Below, one piece after another: positions 49,506-57,231 of a stretch of DNA of 64,000 bases. Every line of letters begins with the position of its first letter. Within the stretch, counting starts at the first letter, position 1. The notes beneath the pieces are model-generated. The model did not search any database. It was given only the letters and a program-made list of their open reading frames with translations, and had not been told where the DNA came from. The position numbers and the translations under genes were made by a program. Location of the stretch: assembly GCA_028875655.1 (NCBI GenBank), contig JAPPCX010000066.1, positions 18,412-82,411 on the forward strand, given 5' to 3'. Source of the DNA: Chloroflexota bacterium (lineage in GTDB: Bacteria > Chloroflexota > Dehalococcoidia > Lucifugimonadales > UBA3495).

Positions 49506-50789
49506 ATGACCGAGGAACCGACGCGCGAACGACCGGAGGGTCGGCGCGGCATTTACTATGGCTGGTGGGTGCTGGCGGCGGCCGGCGGCCTGGGGTTCCT
49601 GGGGTTTGGCGCGCTGATACCGGGGTTCCTGGTATTCGCCACTCCAATCAAGGGTGAGCTGGGGATCAGCTCGGCGCAGTTCGCGTTTGTGGTGGGGGCG
49701 GCCTGGGCCGTGGGCAACGTGGCGTCGCTGGGGGCCGGTTGGCTGGCGGACCGGTACGGCGGGCGGATGCTGGTATTGGCCGGCGGGTTGCTGTGCTGCC
49801 TGGGATTCGCGGCAGTAGCCGGGGTCGGCTCCTACTGGCAACTGGCGCTGCTGTATTCGGGAGTGGCCGCGCTGGGACGGGGGATCGGCGTAGCGCCCAA
49901 CCTGATGACGGTGGTGAACCAGTGGTTCGTGCGGCGGAAGGCGTTGACGATGACGCTGCTGAACACGGCGTTCGCCGGCGGCGCGGCGGTCATGGTGCCG
50001 CTGCTGGCGTATTGCGAGGGCCAGTTCGGGTGGCGCACGGTGATCCTGTGGACGGGCGGGTTCGTGGCAGTGCTGACGGTGCTGGCGACGGTGGTGATAC
50101 GGAGCCGCCCAGAGGATGTCGGGCTGCTGCCGGACGGCGAACGGCCGGCGACAGGGAGCGTGGGGCGAGGCCGGGGCCAGCGGATTGAACCCGTCTATTC
50201 CGAATCGGATTTCACCCTGCGGCAGGCGGTGGCGACGCCGGCGTTCTGGCTGATGACGGGGGCGGTGACGCTGCGAATCGCGGCGGCGGACGCGCTGGTA
50301 ATCAACCAAATTCCGATGCTGGTGTGGAAGGGGATCCCGGAAGAACAGGCGGCGTACTTTCTGTCGGCGACGTTCCTGGCGATTATTCCGCTGAGGTTCG
50401 GGATGGGGTTGGCCGCCATGGTGGCGCCGTCGCGGTGGCTGCTGTTCGGAGGGATGACGGTAGGCGCGGGGGCAGCGGTACTGTTTCTGGCGCTGTCGGG
50501 GTACCCGGCGGCGGCGATGTTCGTGCTGTCGATAGCGGCGACGGAGGGGATCGCCACGCTGGGCTGGCTGGCGGTGGGCGAGTATTTCGGGAGGCGCAGT
50601 TTCGGGTCGCTGGTGGGGATTATGACCGTGAGCTTCGGGGCCGGGTCGCTGGTTGCGCCGGTGGCAGCCGGTTGGGTTTTTGACCGGACGGGGGAGTATG
50701 GGATTGCGCTGATGGCGGCGGCGGTGATGCAGTTGGGGTCGGGAGTTTGCTATTTGATGGCGCGGCGGCCAGCGGTCAGTCGAGGGTGA
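49506..50789 (+). CDS. MFS transporter (OFA/monocarboxylate-like), copy 2
   Basis: 427 aa. YYGWWVLAAAGGLGFLGFGALIPGFL, WLADRYGGRMLVLAGG, VNQWFVRRKALTMTLLNTAFAGGAAV, LVWKGIPEEQAAYFLSATFLAI, EYFGRRSFGSLVGIMTVSFGAGSLVAPVAAG. Tandem paralogue of copy 1 with the same architecture. Its last 14 bases overlap the BVMO gene on the other strand. Codons are strongly G-ending, as elsewhere on the plus strand right of about 44 kb. Confidence 0.85.
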   Translation: MTEEPTRERPEGRRGIYYGWWVLAAAGGLGFLGFGALIPGFLVFATPIKGELGISSAQFAFVVGAAWAVGNVASLGAGWLADRYGGRMLVLAGGLLCCLGFAAVAGVGSYWQLALLYSGVAALGRGIGVAPNLMTVVNQWFVRRKALTMTLLNTAFAGGAAVMVPLLAYCEGQFGWRTVILWTGGFVAVLTVLATVVIRSRPEDVGLLPDGERPATGSVGRGRGQRIEPVYSESDFTLRQAVATPAFWLMTGAVTLRIAAADALVINQIPMLVWKGIPEEQAAYFLSATFLAIIPLRFGMGLAAMVAPSRWLLFGGMTVGAGAAVLFLALSGYPAAAMFVLSIAATEGIATLGWLAVGEYFGRRSFGSLVGIMTVSFGAGSLVAPVAAGWVFDRTGEYGIALMAAAVMQLGSGVCYLMARRPAVSRG

Positions 50790-52413
50790 AGCCTTCGTAG
50801 TTGTTGGCGGCTACTGCGGCGCGCTTGGCGCGCATGACGGGGGCGGTGTCGGGGGCGGTGAGGAGGACGCGGGCCTTGCCGGGGATGTTGGCGCCGACGA
50901 ACCAGGAATCGGCCTGGGTACGGAGGATGTTTTCGCCGTCTTCCCGCATGTGCCGCACCCAGGCTTCCTCGGCTTCCGGGGTTGCCATGATGCGCCGGTT
51001 GCCGCTGTCGCGGACGTGGGCGATGGCGTCGGTGACCCACTCGACCAGCGGCTCGGCGGAGCGGGGGAAGTTGCCCACGGAGGCGGCGTTGATGGTGAAA
51101 AGGTTGGGGAAGTTGTGGCTGGACATGCCCATGTAGGTGCGGGGGCCGTTGGCGAACTTTTCCTTGAGGACCTGGCCGCCGATACCCTGGATGTGAATGA
51201 GGTTGAGGGGGCCGGTGACGGCGTCGTAGCCGGTGGCGAAGATGAGGACGTCGAAGTCGAATTCCTCACCGCCGGTGAGCTGGAGGCCGCGAGGGGTGAT
51301 GCGAGCAATAGGGTCCTGGCGCACATCGACGAGGCGGACGTTGTCCTGGTTATAGACTTCGTAATAACCGCTCTCGCAGGGGAGGCGCTTGGAGCCGAAC
51401 ATGTGGTTCTTGGGGACGAGCATTTCGGCGACTTCGGGGTCGTGGACGCGCTCGCGGATCTTGTTGCGGACGAACTCGGCGTAGTCCTCGTTGGCCTGGC
51501 CGGGCATCATGATGTCGTAGAAGTTGGAGAGCCACTTCTTGAAGCCGGGCTCGGCCCAGAGGCGCTCGTACTGTTCGAGTTTTTCCTGCTCCGAAACGGA
51601 GAGGGCAGAACGGGTATCGAACATGTGCATGAAGGAGCCGGCAGTCGCCATGCACTGGTCGAAGATCTCGGGGTAATGGGACTTGATGTACGCCTGGGTC
51701 TCGTCGTCGATGACCGAGTTGCGGAGGGGCACGCAGAAGTTGGGGGTGCGCTGGAACACGGTGAGGTGGCCGACGTCCCTGGCGATCTCTGGGATGAGCT
51801 GGACGGCGGTGGCACCGGTGCCGATGATGCCGACCTTCTTGCCGACCATGTCGATGCCTTCCTTGGGCCAGCGGTTGGTGTGGGTCCAGACGCCTTCGTA
51901 GCTTTCCAGGCCCTCGAAGTCTGGGACGTAGCGGGCGGAGAGGATGCCGATGGCGGTGATTACGAACTGGGCGCGGGCCTGGTAGCCGTCGTCAGTGGTG
52001 GCGGTCCAGCGGTTGGCGGCCTCGTCGTACACGAGAGAGGCGACGCGGGAGTTGAAGCGGATGAACGGGCGGAGGTCGAACTTGTCGGCGACGTAGTTGA
52101 GGTAGCGCTCGTTTTCGGGCTGTGCGGAGTAGTGTTCCTTCCATTCCCATTCCTGGAGGAGTTCCTCGGAGAATGAGTAGCCGTAGGTGTAGCTTTCGGA
52201 GTCGAAACGGGCGCCGGGGTAGCGATTCCAGTACCAGGTGCCGCCGACGCCGTCGCCCTCCTCAAAGGAGCAGACGGAGAAGCCGAGGTTGCGGAGGCGG
52301 TAAAGGGAATAGAGTCCGGTGACGCCGGCGCCGAGGACGATGACCTCGAACTCGTCAATCCCGGCTCCGGATTGAATGGCTGCGTCTGTAGATTCATGCG
52401 CGGAAATAACCAT
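50776..52413 (-). CDS. Baeyer-Villiger-type flavin monooxygenase
   Basis: 545 aa from ATG 52413 (MVISAHESTDAAIQ), with AAAGGAG upstream; the ORF-track start at 52665 adds 84 implausible residues. FAD site VIVLGAGVTGLYSLYRL, second nucleotide site VGKKVGIIGTGATAVQLIPEIA, and the BVMO fingerprint YEGVWTHTNRWP (x-G-x3-H-x3-W-P). YPGARFDSESYTYGYSFS and CVPLRNSV are typical of the cyclohexanone/phenylacetone monooxygenase group. Uses FAD and NADPH to insert oxygen next to a ketone. An exact 10-bp inverted repeat flanks its -10 box. Confidence 0.92.
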   Translation of the reverse strand: MVISAHESTDAAIQSGAGIDEFEVIVLGAGVTGLYSLYRLRNLGFSVCSFEEGDGVGGTWYWNRYPGARFDSESYTYGYSFSEELLQEWEWKEHYSAQPENERYLNYVADKFDLRPFIRFNSRVASLVYDEAANRWTATTDDGYQARAQFVITAIGILSARYVPDFEGLESYEGVWTHTNRWPKEGIDMVGKKVGIIGTGATAVQLIPEIARDVGHLTVFQRTPNFCVPLRNSVIDDETQAYIKSHYPEIFDQCMATAGSFMHMFDTRSALSVSEQEKLEQYERLWAEPGFKKWLSNFYDIMMPGQANEDYAEFVRNKIRERVHDPEVAEMLVPKNHMFGSKRLPCESGYYEVYNQDNVRLVDVRQDPIARITPRGLQLTGGEEFDFDVLIFATGYDAVTGPLNLIHIQGIGGQVLKEKFANGPRTYMGMSSHNFPNLFTINAASVGNFPRSAEPLVEWVTDAIAHVRDSGNRRIMATPEAEEAWVRHMREDGENILRTQADSWFVGANIPGKARVLLTAPDTAPVMRAKRAAVAANNYEGFTLD

Positions 52414-52447
52414 GCAATGCTCCTTTGGCCCCCTGGCGTGTTCGGGC

Positions 52448-52497
52448 GGCGACGAAAACGATGGCCGGATTATACACGACCAAAGTGTTTCGTCGCC
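52448..52497 (-). promoter_or_regulatory. BVMO promoter: TATAAT flanked by a 10-bp perfect inverted repeat
   Basis: GGCGACGAAA (52448-52457) and TTTCGTCGCC (52488-52497) enclose TATAAT on the minus strand (52469-52474). One arm falls in the -35 region and the other near +10, a typical position for a dimeric repressor or for looping. Confidence 0.5.
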
Positions 52498-52532
52498 GGC
52501 GTTGGTGGATATACGATGATCCGCCGATGTGG

Positions 52533-53315
52533 CTAGTACCGGTCGCGGAGGATGAGAGGGTTGGGCAGGCGGGTGCGGAAGGTTTTTTCGAGGGCGTATC
52601 GCCAGGGTGGAGACAGGGTGATGCGGTTGGGGTCTCGCGTCTTGTCCCAGAGGTCGGCGTGGCACGGGCAGCGCCGGGGCTGGTCGCCGCGCGGGTAGAA
52701 GCCGTGAGGGTCCGGGTCGGTGTCCATGCCGACGCCGGCCAGGCGGAACTTCTGCCGGATCTCGGAGAAGTTAGGCAGGGCGAGAATCTGCTGGACGGAG
52801 GTTAATTGGGGCAGGTCCGGTAAATCGGGTTTGCGTTGCCAAAGCTTGTGGTAATGCACGGGTGGGGGATTGCCGGCAATTACCGCGTTGACGTCTTTGA
52901 CGAGGGAGGCCACCCGGCGACGCATACGGCGGAGTTGGGTTTGGCATGGATTTACAGGATGCGCAGGATGATGGGATTTTGATTTGGGATTGGATGGCGA
53001 TTCCAGAATACCCCTCTCCCCATCCCTCTCCCGCAAGGGGAGAGGGGGATCTGTCGATAGGGTGTGAACCTGCCGCAGCGTTGTGAGGTGCGAATAGCTG
53101 AGGTTGGCAGAGGCGATGTTGGCGCGCAGCGCGATCCCCAATTGGCGCCGGGATTTGTGCGGCCAGCCCTGGTGGACCGCAAGAGCCGTGATTACGTGGG
53201 TTGCGGCGCGGCGCAGCGACCCGAAGGCCGAGGCATGGTCGCGGTGGGCGATGGCCTGGTCGGCACGGTAGAGGAACCGGTGGGCCTGGGCCTGATGGTG
53301 AGAAATGGTCCCCAT
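52533..53315 (-). CDS. Hypothetical helical protein invaded in-frame by repeats
   Basis: 260 aa. The N-terminal AHRFLYRADQAIAHRDHASAFGSLRRAATHVITALAVHQGW looks like a helical-bundle (PaREP1/HEPN-type) segment. Residues about 88-128 (DPPLPLRERDGERG, AHPVNPCQT) are direct translations of intergenic repeat families F and E, so the gene appears to have absorbed them without losing frame. The remainder (MRRRVASLVKDVNAVIAGNPPPVHYH, LPNFSEIRQKFRLAGVGMD, RCPCHADLWDKTRDPNRI) is unrecognised, with C-x-C near the end. It may be real or decaying. Its gene is upstream of the BVMO gene on the same strand. Confidence 0.5.
   Translation of the reverse strand: MGTISHHQAQAHRFLYRADQAIAHRDHASAFGSLRRAATHVITALAVHQGWPHKSRRQLGIALRANIASANLSYSHLTTLRQVHTLSTDPPLPLRERDGERGILESPSNPKSKSHHPAHPVNPCQTQLRRMRRRVASLVKDVNAVIAGNPPPVHYHKLWQRKPDLPDLPQLTSVQQILALPNFSEIRQKFRLAGVGMDTDPDPHGFYPRGDQPRRCPCHADLWDKTRDPNRITLSPPWRYALEKTFRTRLPNPLILRDRY
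53011..53049. repeat. Family F repeat inside a coding frame
   Basis: CCCCTCTCCC, CATCCCTCTCCCGC, AAGGGGAGAGGGGGA: a hairpin with CCCTCTCC/GGAGAGGG arms that encodes DPPLPLRERDGERG on the minus strand. Confidence 0.75.
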
Positions 53316-53424
53316 GCTGGAATGTTGCTCCTGGATTGGGGCTTGGCGCCTGGCGATTCATTCCTGGTTTTCCTTGGATATCCGGTTGTTGTTGCCTGGG
53401 TTTGGTTTAGGGTTGGGGTCTTGG
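53316..53424. other. Noncoding gap upstream of the repeat-invaded gene
   Basis: No gene and no recognisable regulatory box; TTCCTTGGATAT and GGTTTTCC-rich sequence only. Confidence 0.3.
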
Positions 53425-53695
53425 GAGGTTCAGGTTGTCGGCGCTACGGCCAGAGAGCGTTTGGCTTGCGATATTACGTCCTAGAATTCCGCGTGCTGAC
53501 CGCCTTGCCCGTCCCCGCCTGGATTCCCGCCCCGTATCAAGTACGGGGTGACGTTCTTTCGCGGGAATGACGGTGTTGGGGTTACGACCCTCGCGGAGCG
53601 GTGGTGACACCCGCCGTACTGGTCAAGGCCATGCTGCTGAATAAGGCAACCTAGGGCTCGAGCCAGCGATGCAATGAATCCGACGATGTTGACCG
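53425..53695 (-). repeat. Dispersed about 270-bp repeat, copy 2
   Basis: Reverse complement of 36936-37215 over two blocks (ends at GGATTCATTGCA and at CCGACAACCTG), with a family B-like palindrome (53520-53572) in place of the family D palindrome of copy 1. A further CTGGATTCCGGATCAAGTCC palindrome lies just outside at 53732-53762. Confidence 0.8.
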
Positions 53696-53893
53696 TTGTT
53701 TTACCTGAACCTCTTGATGACACCCCACCGCGCTGGATTCCGGATCAAGTCCGGAATGACGGGGCGAGGTGGATGACCCCATGAATGGAAATTTCCGGTC
53801 GGGCGTTGGGCCGTGGCCTTTGGCTTGTGGTCCGACGTGGAGTACAGTATAGGGAACTGGTGTGCTGATTAGCAAGGAGCGGGTGTCATTGGT

Positions 53894-53901
53894 TTTCGTT
53901 T
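53894..53901. repeat. 8-bp target-site duplication, left (TTTCGTTT)
   Basis: TTTCGTTT abuts the left inverted repeat and is repeated exactly at 57020-57027 after the right one. Eight base pairs is the IS1595 family duplication length. Confidence 0.92.
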
Positions 53902-53928
53902 GGGAATTATATACCTAATTACCCCGGC
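53902..53928. repeat. Left terminal inverted repeat of the transposon
   Basis: 27 bp, identical to the complement of 56993-57019; GGG at the tip as in other IS1595-family ends. Confidence 0.92.
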
Positions 53929-53935
53929 CGCCGAT

Positions 53936-54100
53936 TCAGGACTCGGCGGCTTCCTCTCCCCGCTTCTGCAACGTCTCCCGCTCAGCCTTGGGCCGCGTCT
54001 TGAACAGCGATTTGGCCACGCTCTCCGGAGTGTCGGGTATCGGCTCCGGCGGCTCATATTTCACCGGCCTACCCCGCTTGCGCCTGTCATCTGTTGACAT
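53936..54100 (-). CDS. 54-aa basic AT-hook-like protein in the transposon
   Basis: Too short for the ORF track. Start ATG 54100, GAGGGA upstream, 22 bases after the methyltransferase stop. MSTDDRRKRGRPVKYEPPEP carries KRGRPVKY, an AT-hook-like R-G-R-P core; the rest is charged and helical (PESVAKSLFKTRPKAERETLQKRG). The stop lies eight bases inside the left inverted repeat. Likely a DNA-binding accessory of the methyltransferase-HNH module or of transposition; this is inference. Confidence 0.7.
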   Translation of the reverse strand: MSTDDRRKRGRPVKYEPPEPIPDTPESVAKSLFKTRPKAERETLQKRGEEAAES

Positions 54101-54122
54101 ATCAATCCCTCAAATCGTTGAG

Positions 54123-55648
54123 TTAGCCACGCCTGCGCCGTGCCGTCCGATGTGCCCTGCCACGGCGGATGTTCCCTTCGTTGGATGGCAACAGGTGTCC
54201 GGCGCGCCTGTTTGCATCCTGTAGTCCCGATAGGGTCAACCTGTCCCGCTTTTCCTTGTTGCAGGGAGGACATAAGAGGGTAAGGTTGTCGTAAGCATCG
54301 GTCCCTCCGTCCGACTTCGGCAACACATGGTCAACCTCCAGCACACGAGGGTCACACCCGTAGTCTCGCCCGCAGCCCTGGCAGAAAGGCCCGATGTCGG
54401 CCAGCAGGTTCACGTGCTGGGTCCGGGGTGCTGGGTATCTCTGAGGCCGGCCCGTGGGCGTCCGCAGCGTCAGCGTGGCCGGTTCCCCGCCGTCCGTCCG
54501 CTGGGGCGGTTCCTTCGCATAGACAACGCGCCGGTTGGATTGAATGCGCCCGAAGGCGTCGGGGTGGTCCGTGTCGAAACCGTCCGCCATGAGCCGCTTC
54601 AACACCACTTCGTGCGCCCCGTCCCAGATGTCCATCCCGACCCACTGCCGGCCCAGCCGCTCCGCCGCTACCGGCGTCGTGGCGCAACCACAGAACGGGT
54701 CCAGCACCACATCCCCGGGGTTGCTGCTCGCTTGGATGATGCGCTCGTAGAGGGCCAACGGCTTCTGTGTGGGATAGCCCGTCCGTTCCTGGTGGTTGCC
54801 AGTAAGCCCGCCAATGTCGTCCCACAGGTTGGCTACAGGCTTACCTCGGTTCTCCGATAGATAGACCTTGCGCCTGGGCATACCGCCGGCCCTTGCGGGA
54901 AAGTGTATACGTCCCTGACTCTCCAATTCCTCTAACCGCTCTCTGGAGTATCGCCAAGTCCGGTCGTGGCCGTAATACTCAAACTGATACCCCCCCCGCT
55001 TAAACCGCCCGTATGAAGGGGAGCGGTGGAATAACGCCCCCTCTCATCGCTGTATTGGTACGCCTTTTCGACATATTCAGCATCCAAATCGGAGTAAGCG
55101 CCATTCCAAATCCCTTTCCCGTCTTTAGCGTAGAACAAAAGGCAGTCATACACCCGACCGTAGTTGTGGGCGTCATTGTGGGAGCCATACCTGCGCCATA
55201 CGATTTGGGAACGAAAAGCCTTGACTCCGAAAATAGCGTCCAGCAGGGCTTTCCCGTAGGCTTGAGCCGTGTCGTCCAAGTGAAGGTACAGGCTGCCATC
55301 CTCGGCAAGTATCCGGTGCATTTCCAGCAGCCGGACACCCAGCCAGCACAGGTAGGCGGCCATGTCGTCGCCGTAGACCTGTTTGGCAGTGTTGACCACT
55401 GCCCATACCTCCGGTTCGTCGCGTTGAATGGCAATCAGCCAGTCGTCGTGAATGTCGTCGCGCCAGCTCCACCGGTCTTGGAACGACGCGCCCTTTGCCA
55501 GGCTGTCCGGGGTGGCGTGGAAGTCCCTGGACTTGTTGAATGGTGGATCGGTGGCGATCAGGTTCACCGTTCCGCTGTTCATACCCCGGAGGAAGTCGAG
55601 GTTGTCGCCGTGGAAGAGGGTGCGGTTGGCGAAGTTCGGAGTGGCCAT
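54123..55648 (-). pseudogene. DNA methyltransferase-HNH nuclease fusion, frameshifted at a G8 tract
   Basis: Starts at ATG 55648, directly after the transposase stop (TAAATG). The first frame gives FHGDNLDFLRGMNSGTVNLIATDPPFNKSRDF (motif IV DPPF) and LHLDDTAQAYGKALLDAIFG. The second frame gives [51 protein letters not shown] (motif I after IV: beta-class N6-A/N4-C methyltransferase). Then comes an HNH domain: [33 protein letters not shown] and [11 protein letters not shown]. The frames break at eight consecutive G (plus-strand C at 54990-54997). Nine would give [17 protein letters not shown] and one 508-aa protein. As written it is off, though slippage could restore some product. Confidence 0.85.
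54990..54997. repeat. Homopolymer tract, eight C (G on the coding strand)
   Basis: Longest C/G run noticed in the window, exactly at the frame break of the methyltransferase-HNH gene, within the codons for Gly-Gly-Gly. Confidence 0.9.
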
Positions 55649-56593
55649 TTAAGCCGCTCTCGCGGTCAGGTCCACGTACCGGAGCCGCTTACCGTCCGCG
55701 CCTCGAACCATCGCGCCCATCTGGTCCCTGGTGTCCATGGGCCGGTTGTTGTGCCGGCCCTCGAATTCAGTGTTGTACCGATGCAGATGCTTGACTGAAA
55801 TGTGGTGAAACGTCCCGTCGATCCCGCGCTTGAACATCGCCCAATGGCTTTCCATCCCATTTGTGTGAGCCATCCCCCGCACGTACTCCCCTGCGCTATG
55901 AGCAACCGCCGCGTGCGGCCTGGGGATACCCCGGTAGGCGGCGGCTTCGTCGGTGTAGACCTGGGCGGTTGGCTCGGTATTGCGAGTTACGAAGCCCTGG
56001 AGCGTTGCCTTATCGGTAGATGCAACTACCGCGGTGCGGACCTGGTTCGTCTCCCTGTCTTTGAGGCCAACCACCGGGGTTTTGCCAACAGCCCCGCGCC
56101 CAGCCTTTAGCTTCGTCGACTCATGCTTGTTCTTTTCCAGCCCGCCGATATAGGTTTCGTCGACCTCTACCGGGCCGGCGAACAGGCCGTTGTCGTGAAT
56201 CCATGCCTGGCGGATACGATGGCCCAGGTGCCAAGCCGTCTTTTGGGTAACTCCCAAGTCCCGGTGCAACTTCATGCTGGACACGCCCTTGAGGTTGGTT
56301 ACCAGCAGATAGAGGGCCAGGCCCCAAGCCTTGAGCGGGAGCTTGGAAGCGTGCATGACGGTTCCGGTCTTGACGCTGAAATCCTTGCGGCAGTCGTTGC
56401 AGCGGAAGGGCTGGGGTTTGCGGGTAGTGCGGTGCTGGATATTGGCGGAATCACAAACCGGGCATTCCACGCCGTCGGGCCAACGCTGCTCCACGAACCA
56501 AGACTCCGTGAAGTCCGGGTCAGAGAACATCTCCACAGCCTGGAACAGGCTGATACCCTTGCGGTAGTGCTTGCCGGGAGCGTTGTTGGCCAT
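55649..56593 (-). CDS. IS1595-family DDE transposase
   Basis: 314 aa. N-terminal zinc ribbon CPVCDSANIQHRT and FRCNDCRKDFSV (CxxC/CxxC), the helical segment KTGTVMHASKLPLKAWGLALYLLVTNLKGVSSMKLHRDLGVTQKTAW, then the catalytic domain: VEVDETYIGGLEKN (first Asp), AQVYTDEAAAYRGI (second Asp) and HTNGMESHWAMFKRGIDGTFH (third acidic residue Glu in the NG-E-x-H-W segment). This matches the IS1595/ISXO2-like family. Intact, with its own inverted repeats. Its stop abuts the methyltransferase start, and a hairpin lies just before its ATG. Confidence 0.94.
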   Translation of the reverse strand: MANNAPGKHYRKGISLFQAVEMFSDPDFTESWFVEQRWPDGVECPVCDSANIQHRTTRKPQPFRCNDCRKDFSVKTGTVMHASKLPLKAWGLALYLLVTNLKGVSSMKLHRDLGVTQKTAWHLGHRIRQAWIHDNGLFAGPVEVDETYIGGLEKNKHESTKLKAGRGAVGKTPVVGLKDRETNQVRTAVVASTDKATLQGFVTRNTEPTAQVYTDEAAAYRGIPRPHAAVAHSAGEYVRGMAHTNGMESHWAMFKRGIDGTFHHISVKHLHRYNTEFEGRHNNRPMDTRDQMGAMVRGADGKRLRYVDLTARAA

Positions 56594-56600
56594 CGGGTCT

Positions 56601-56631
56601 AAACTTCTCTTGATTTATGAGAGAAGTTTAC
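56601..56631 (-). promoter_or_regulatory. 11-bp perfect hairpin just upstream of the transposase start
   Basis: TAAACTTCTCT (56601-56611), nine-base loop, AGAGAAGTTTA (56621-56631), seven bases before the ATG on the minus strand. Either an operator or an mRNA hairpin that limits transposase translation, a common safety device in insertion sequences. Confidence 0.6.
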
Positions 56632-56649
56632 CCCAAGATGGCTAGGATG

Positions 56650-56973
56650 TCAAGGGGTTTGGGGCGGGTCCGGGGTCTGCTCGTCGTTGATTTCGAGTTG
56701 AATCCCAAACCCGACGGTCTTGAGTGCTTCGCAGTTGCGGGGATTCAGGAAATAGTGGATTGCCCGCGCCAAATTGATGGCATGCGCTTCAGCCTCAGTT
56801 AGCTTCATCCCAGGGCGGTCGTCCCACCAGTCGGCAAGGCAATGCGGACACCGGGCCGGGACCTTAAAGGTCTGACTGAATGGATAAGACGCATCGCCGC
56901 CACAATGACCACAGCACAGTCTCATTTGCTCTATATCGCCGGGGTCAAAGAGGATGCGCGTCTGCTTCACCAT
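56650..56973 (-). CDS. Zinc-ribbon hypothetical protein of the transposon
   Basis: 107 aa from ATG 56973 (MVKQTRILFDPGDIEQM). Two CxxC pairs, LCCGHCGGD and ARCPHCLADWW, can bind one zinc ion. The C-terminal half is helical (EAEAHAINLARAIHYFLNPR) with an acidic, Pro-rich tail. First gene of the passenger-transposase unit. TATGAT ends seven bases before the ATG, pointing to a leaderless transcript. Function unknown; it could regulate transposition or the methyltransferase. Confidence 0.6.
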   Translation of the reverse strand: MVKQTRILFDPGDIEQMRLCCGHCGGDASYPFSQTFKVPARCPHCLADWWDDRPGMKLTEAEAHAINLARAIHYFLNPRNCEALKTVGFGIQLEINDEQTPDPPQTP

Positions 56974-56979
56974 GCCCAT

Positions 56980-56985
56980 ATCATA
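56980..56985 (-). promoter_or_regulatory. Extended -10 TGATATGAT of the transposon operon
   Basis: On the minus strand TGA-TATGAT, directly inside the right inverted repeat, reading inward. Initiation would fall at ATG 56973. Confidence 0.55.
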
Positions 56986-56992
56986 TCAGCTT

Positions 56993-57019
56993 GCCGGGGT
57001 AATTAGGTATATAATTCCC
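56993..57019. repeat. Right terminal inverted repeat of the transposon
   Basis: 27 bp, exact complement of the left end. Confidence 0.92.
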
Positions 57020-57027
57020 TTTCGTTT
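57020..57027. repeat. 8-bp target-site duplication, right (TTTCGTTT)
   Basis: Exact copy of 53894-53901. Confidence 0.92.
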
Positions 57028-57204
57028 TGCATGGATGGACAGGATTTGCGGGATGTTGTCATTGGGAGTTACTGGATTCCCGCTTTCGCGGGAATGACGG
57101 AAAAGAGGGTAGGTTATACTGCCGGCGTTGGATTACCGGACTCAAATGCCGGCGCAGGGACCGGAACGAGATTCCCACGCTGCGCCCGGAATGACAATGA
57201 CATT
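57028..57204. repeat. Repeat block upstream of the SDR gene (families E, B, C)
   Basis: In order: family E (GCATGGATGGACAGGATTTG), a family B palindrome at 57072-57100 (ATTCCCGCTTTCGCGGGAAT), a -10-like TATACT at 57115-57120, and a degenerate family C copy (about 57160-57200). Translated, this block makes the false N-terminus of the ORF-track SDR (IPAFAGMT and CARNDND). Confidence 0.75.
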
Positions 57205-57231
57205 GGTCGGAATGAAATTAAGGGGAAATTG

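Larger units (their letters stand above)
53902..57019. mobile_element. Complete IS1595-family transposon with passenger genes (3118 bp)
   Basis: Perfect 27-bp terminal inverted repeats start GGGAATTATATACC and end in TACCCCGGC (53902-53928; complement at 56993-57019), flanked by the 8-bp duplication TTTCGTTT. Genes, all on the minus strand from right to left: zinc-ribbon protein, IS1595-type transposase, methyltransferase-HNH fusion, 54-aa basic protein. Removing the element and one duplication copy restores a continuous family E repeat (TTTTGCATGGATGGACAGGAT), so the empty site is readable. IS1595 elements are known to carry passenger genes. Exact ends argue for recent transposition. Confidence 0.93.

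Noticed and set aside
50950-52176. 408-aa plus-strand ORF
   Set aside because: Antisense to the BVMO gene.
53481-53723. 80-aa minus-strand ORF in dispersed repeat copy 2
   Set aside because: Matches copy 1 at the DNA level, but frames differ between copies and the ORF includes a palindrome; not a supported gene.
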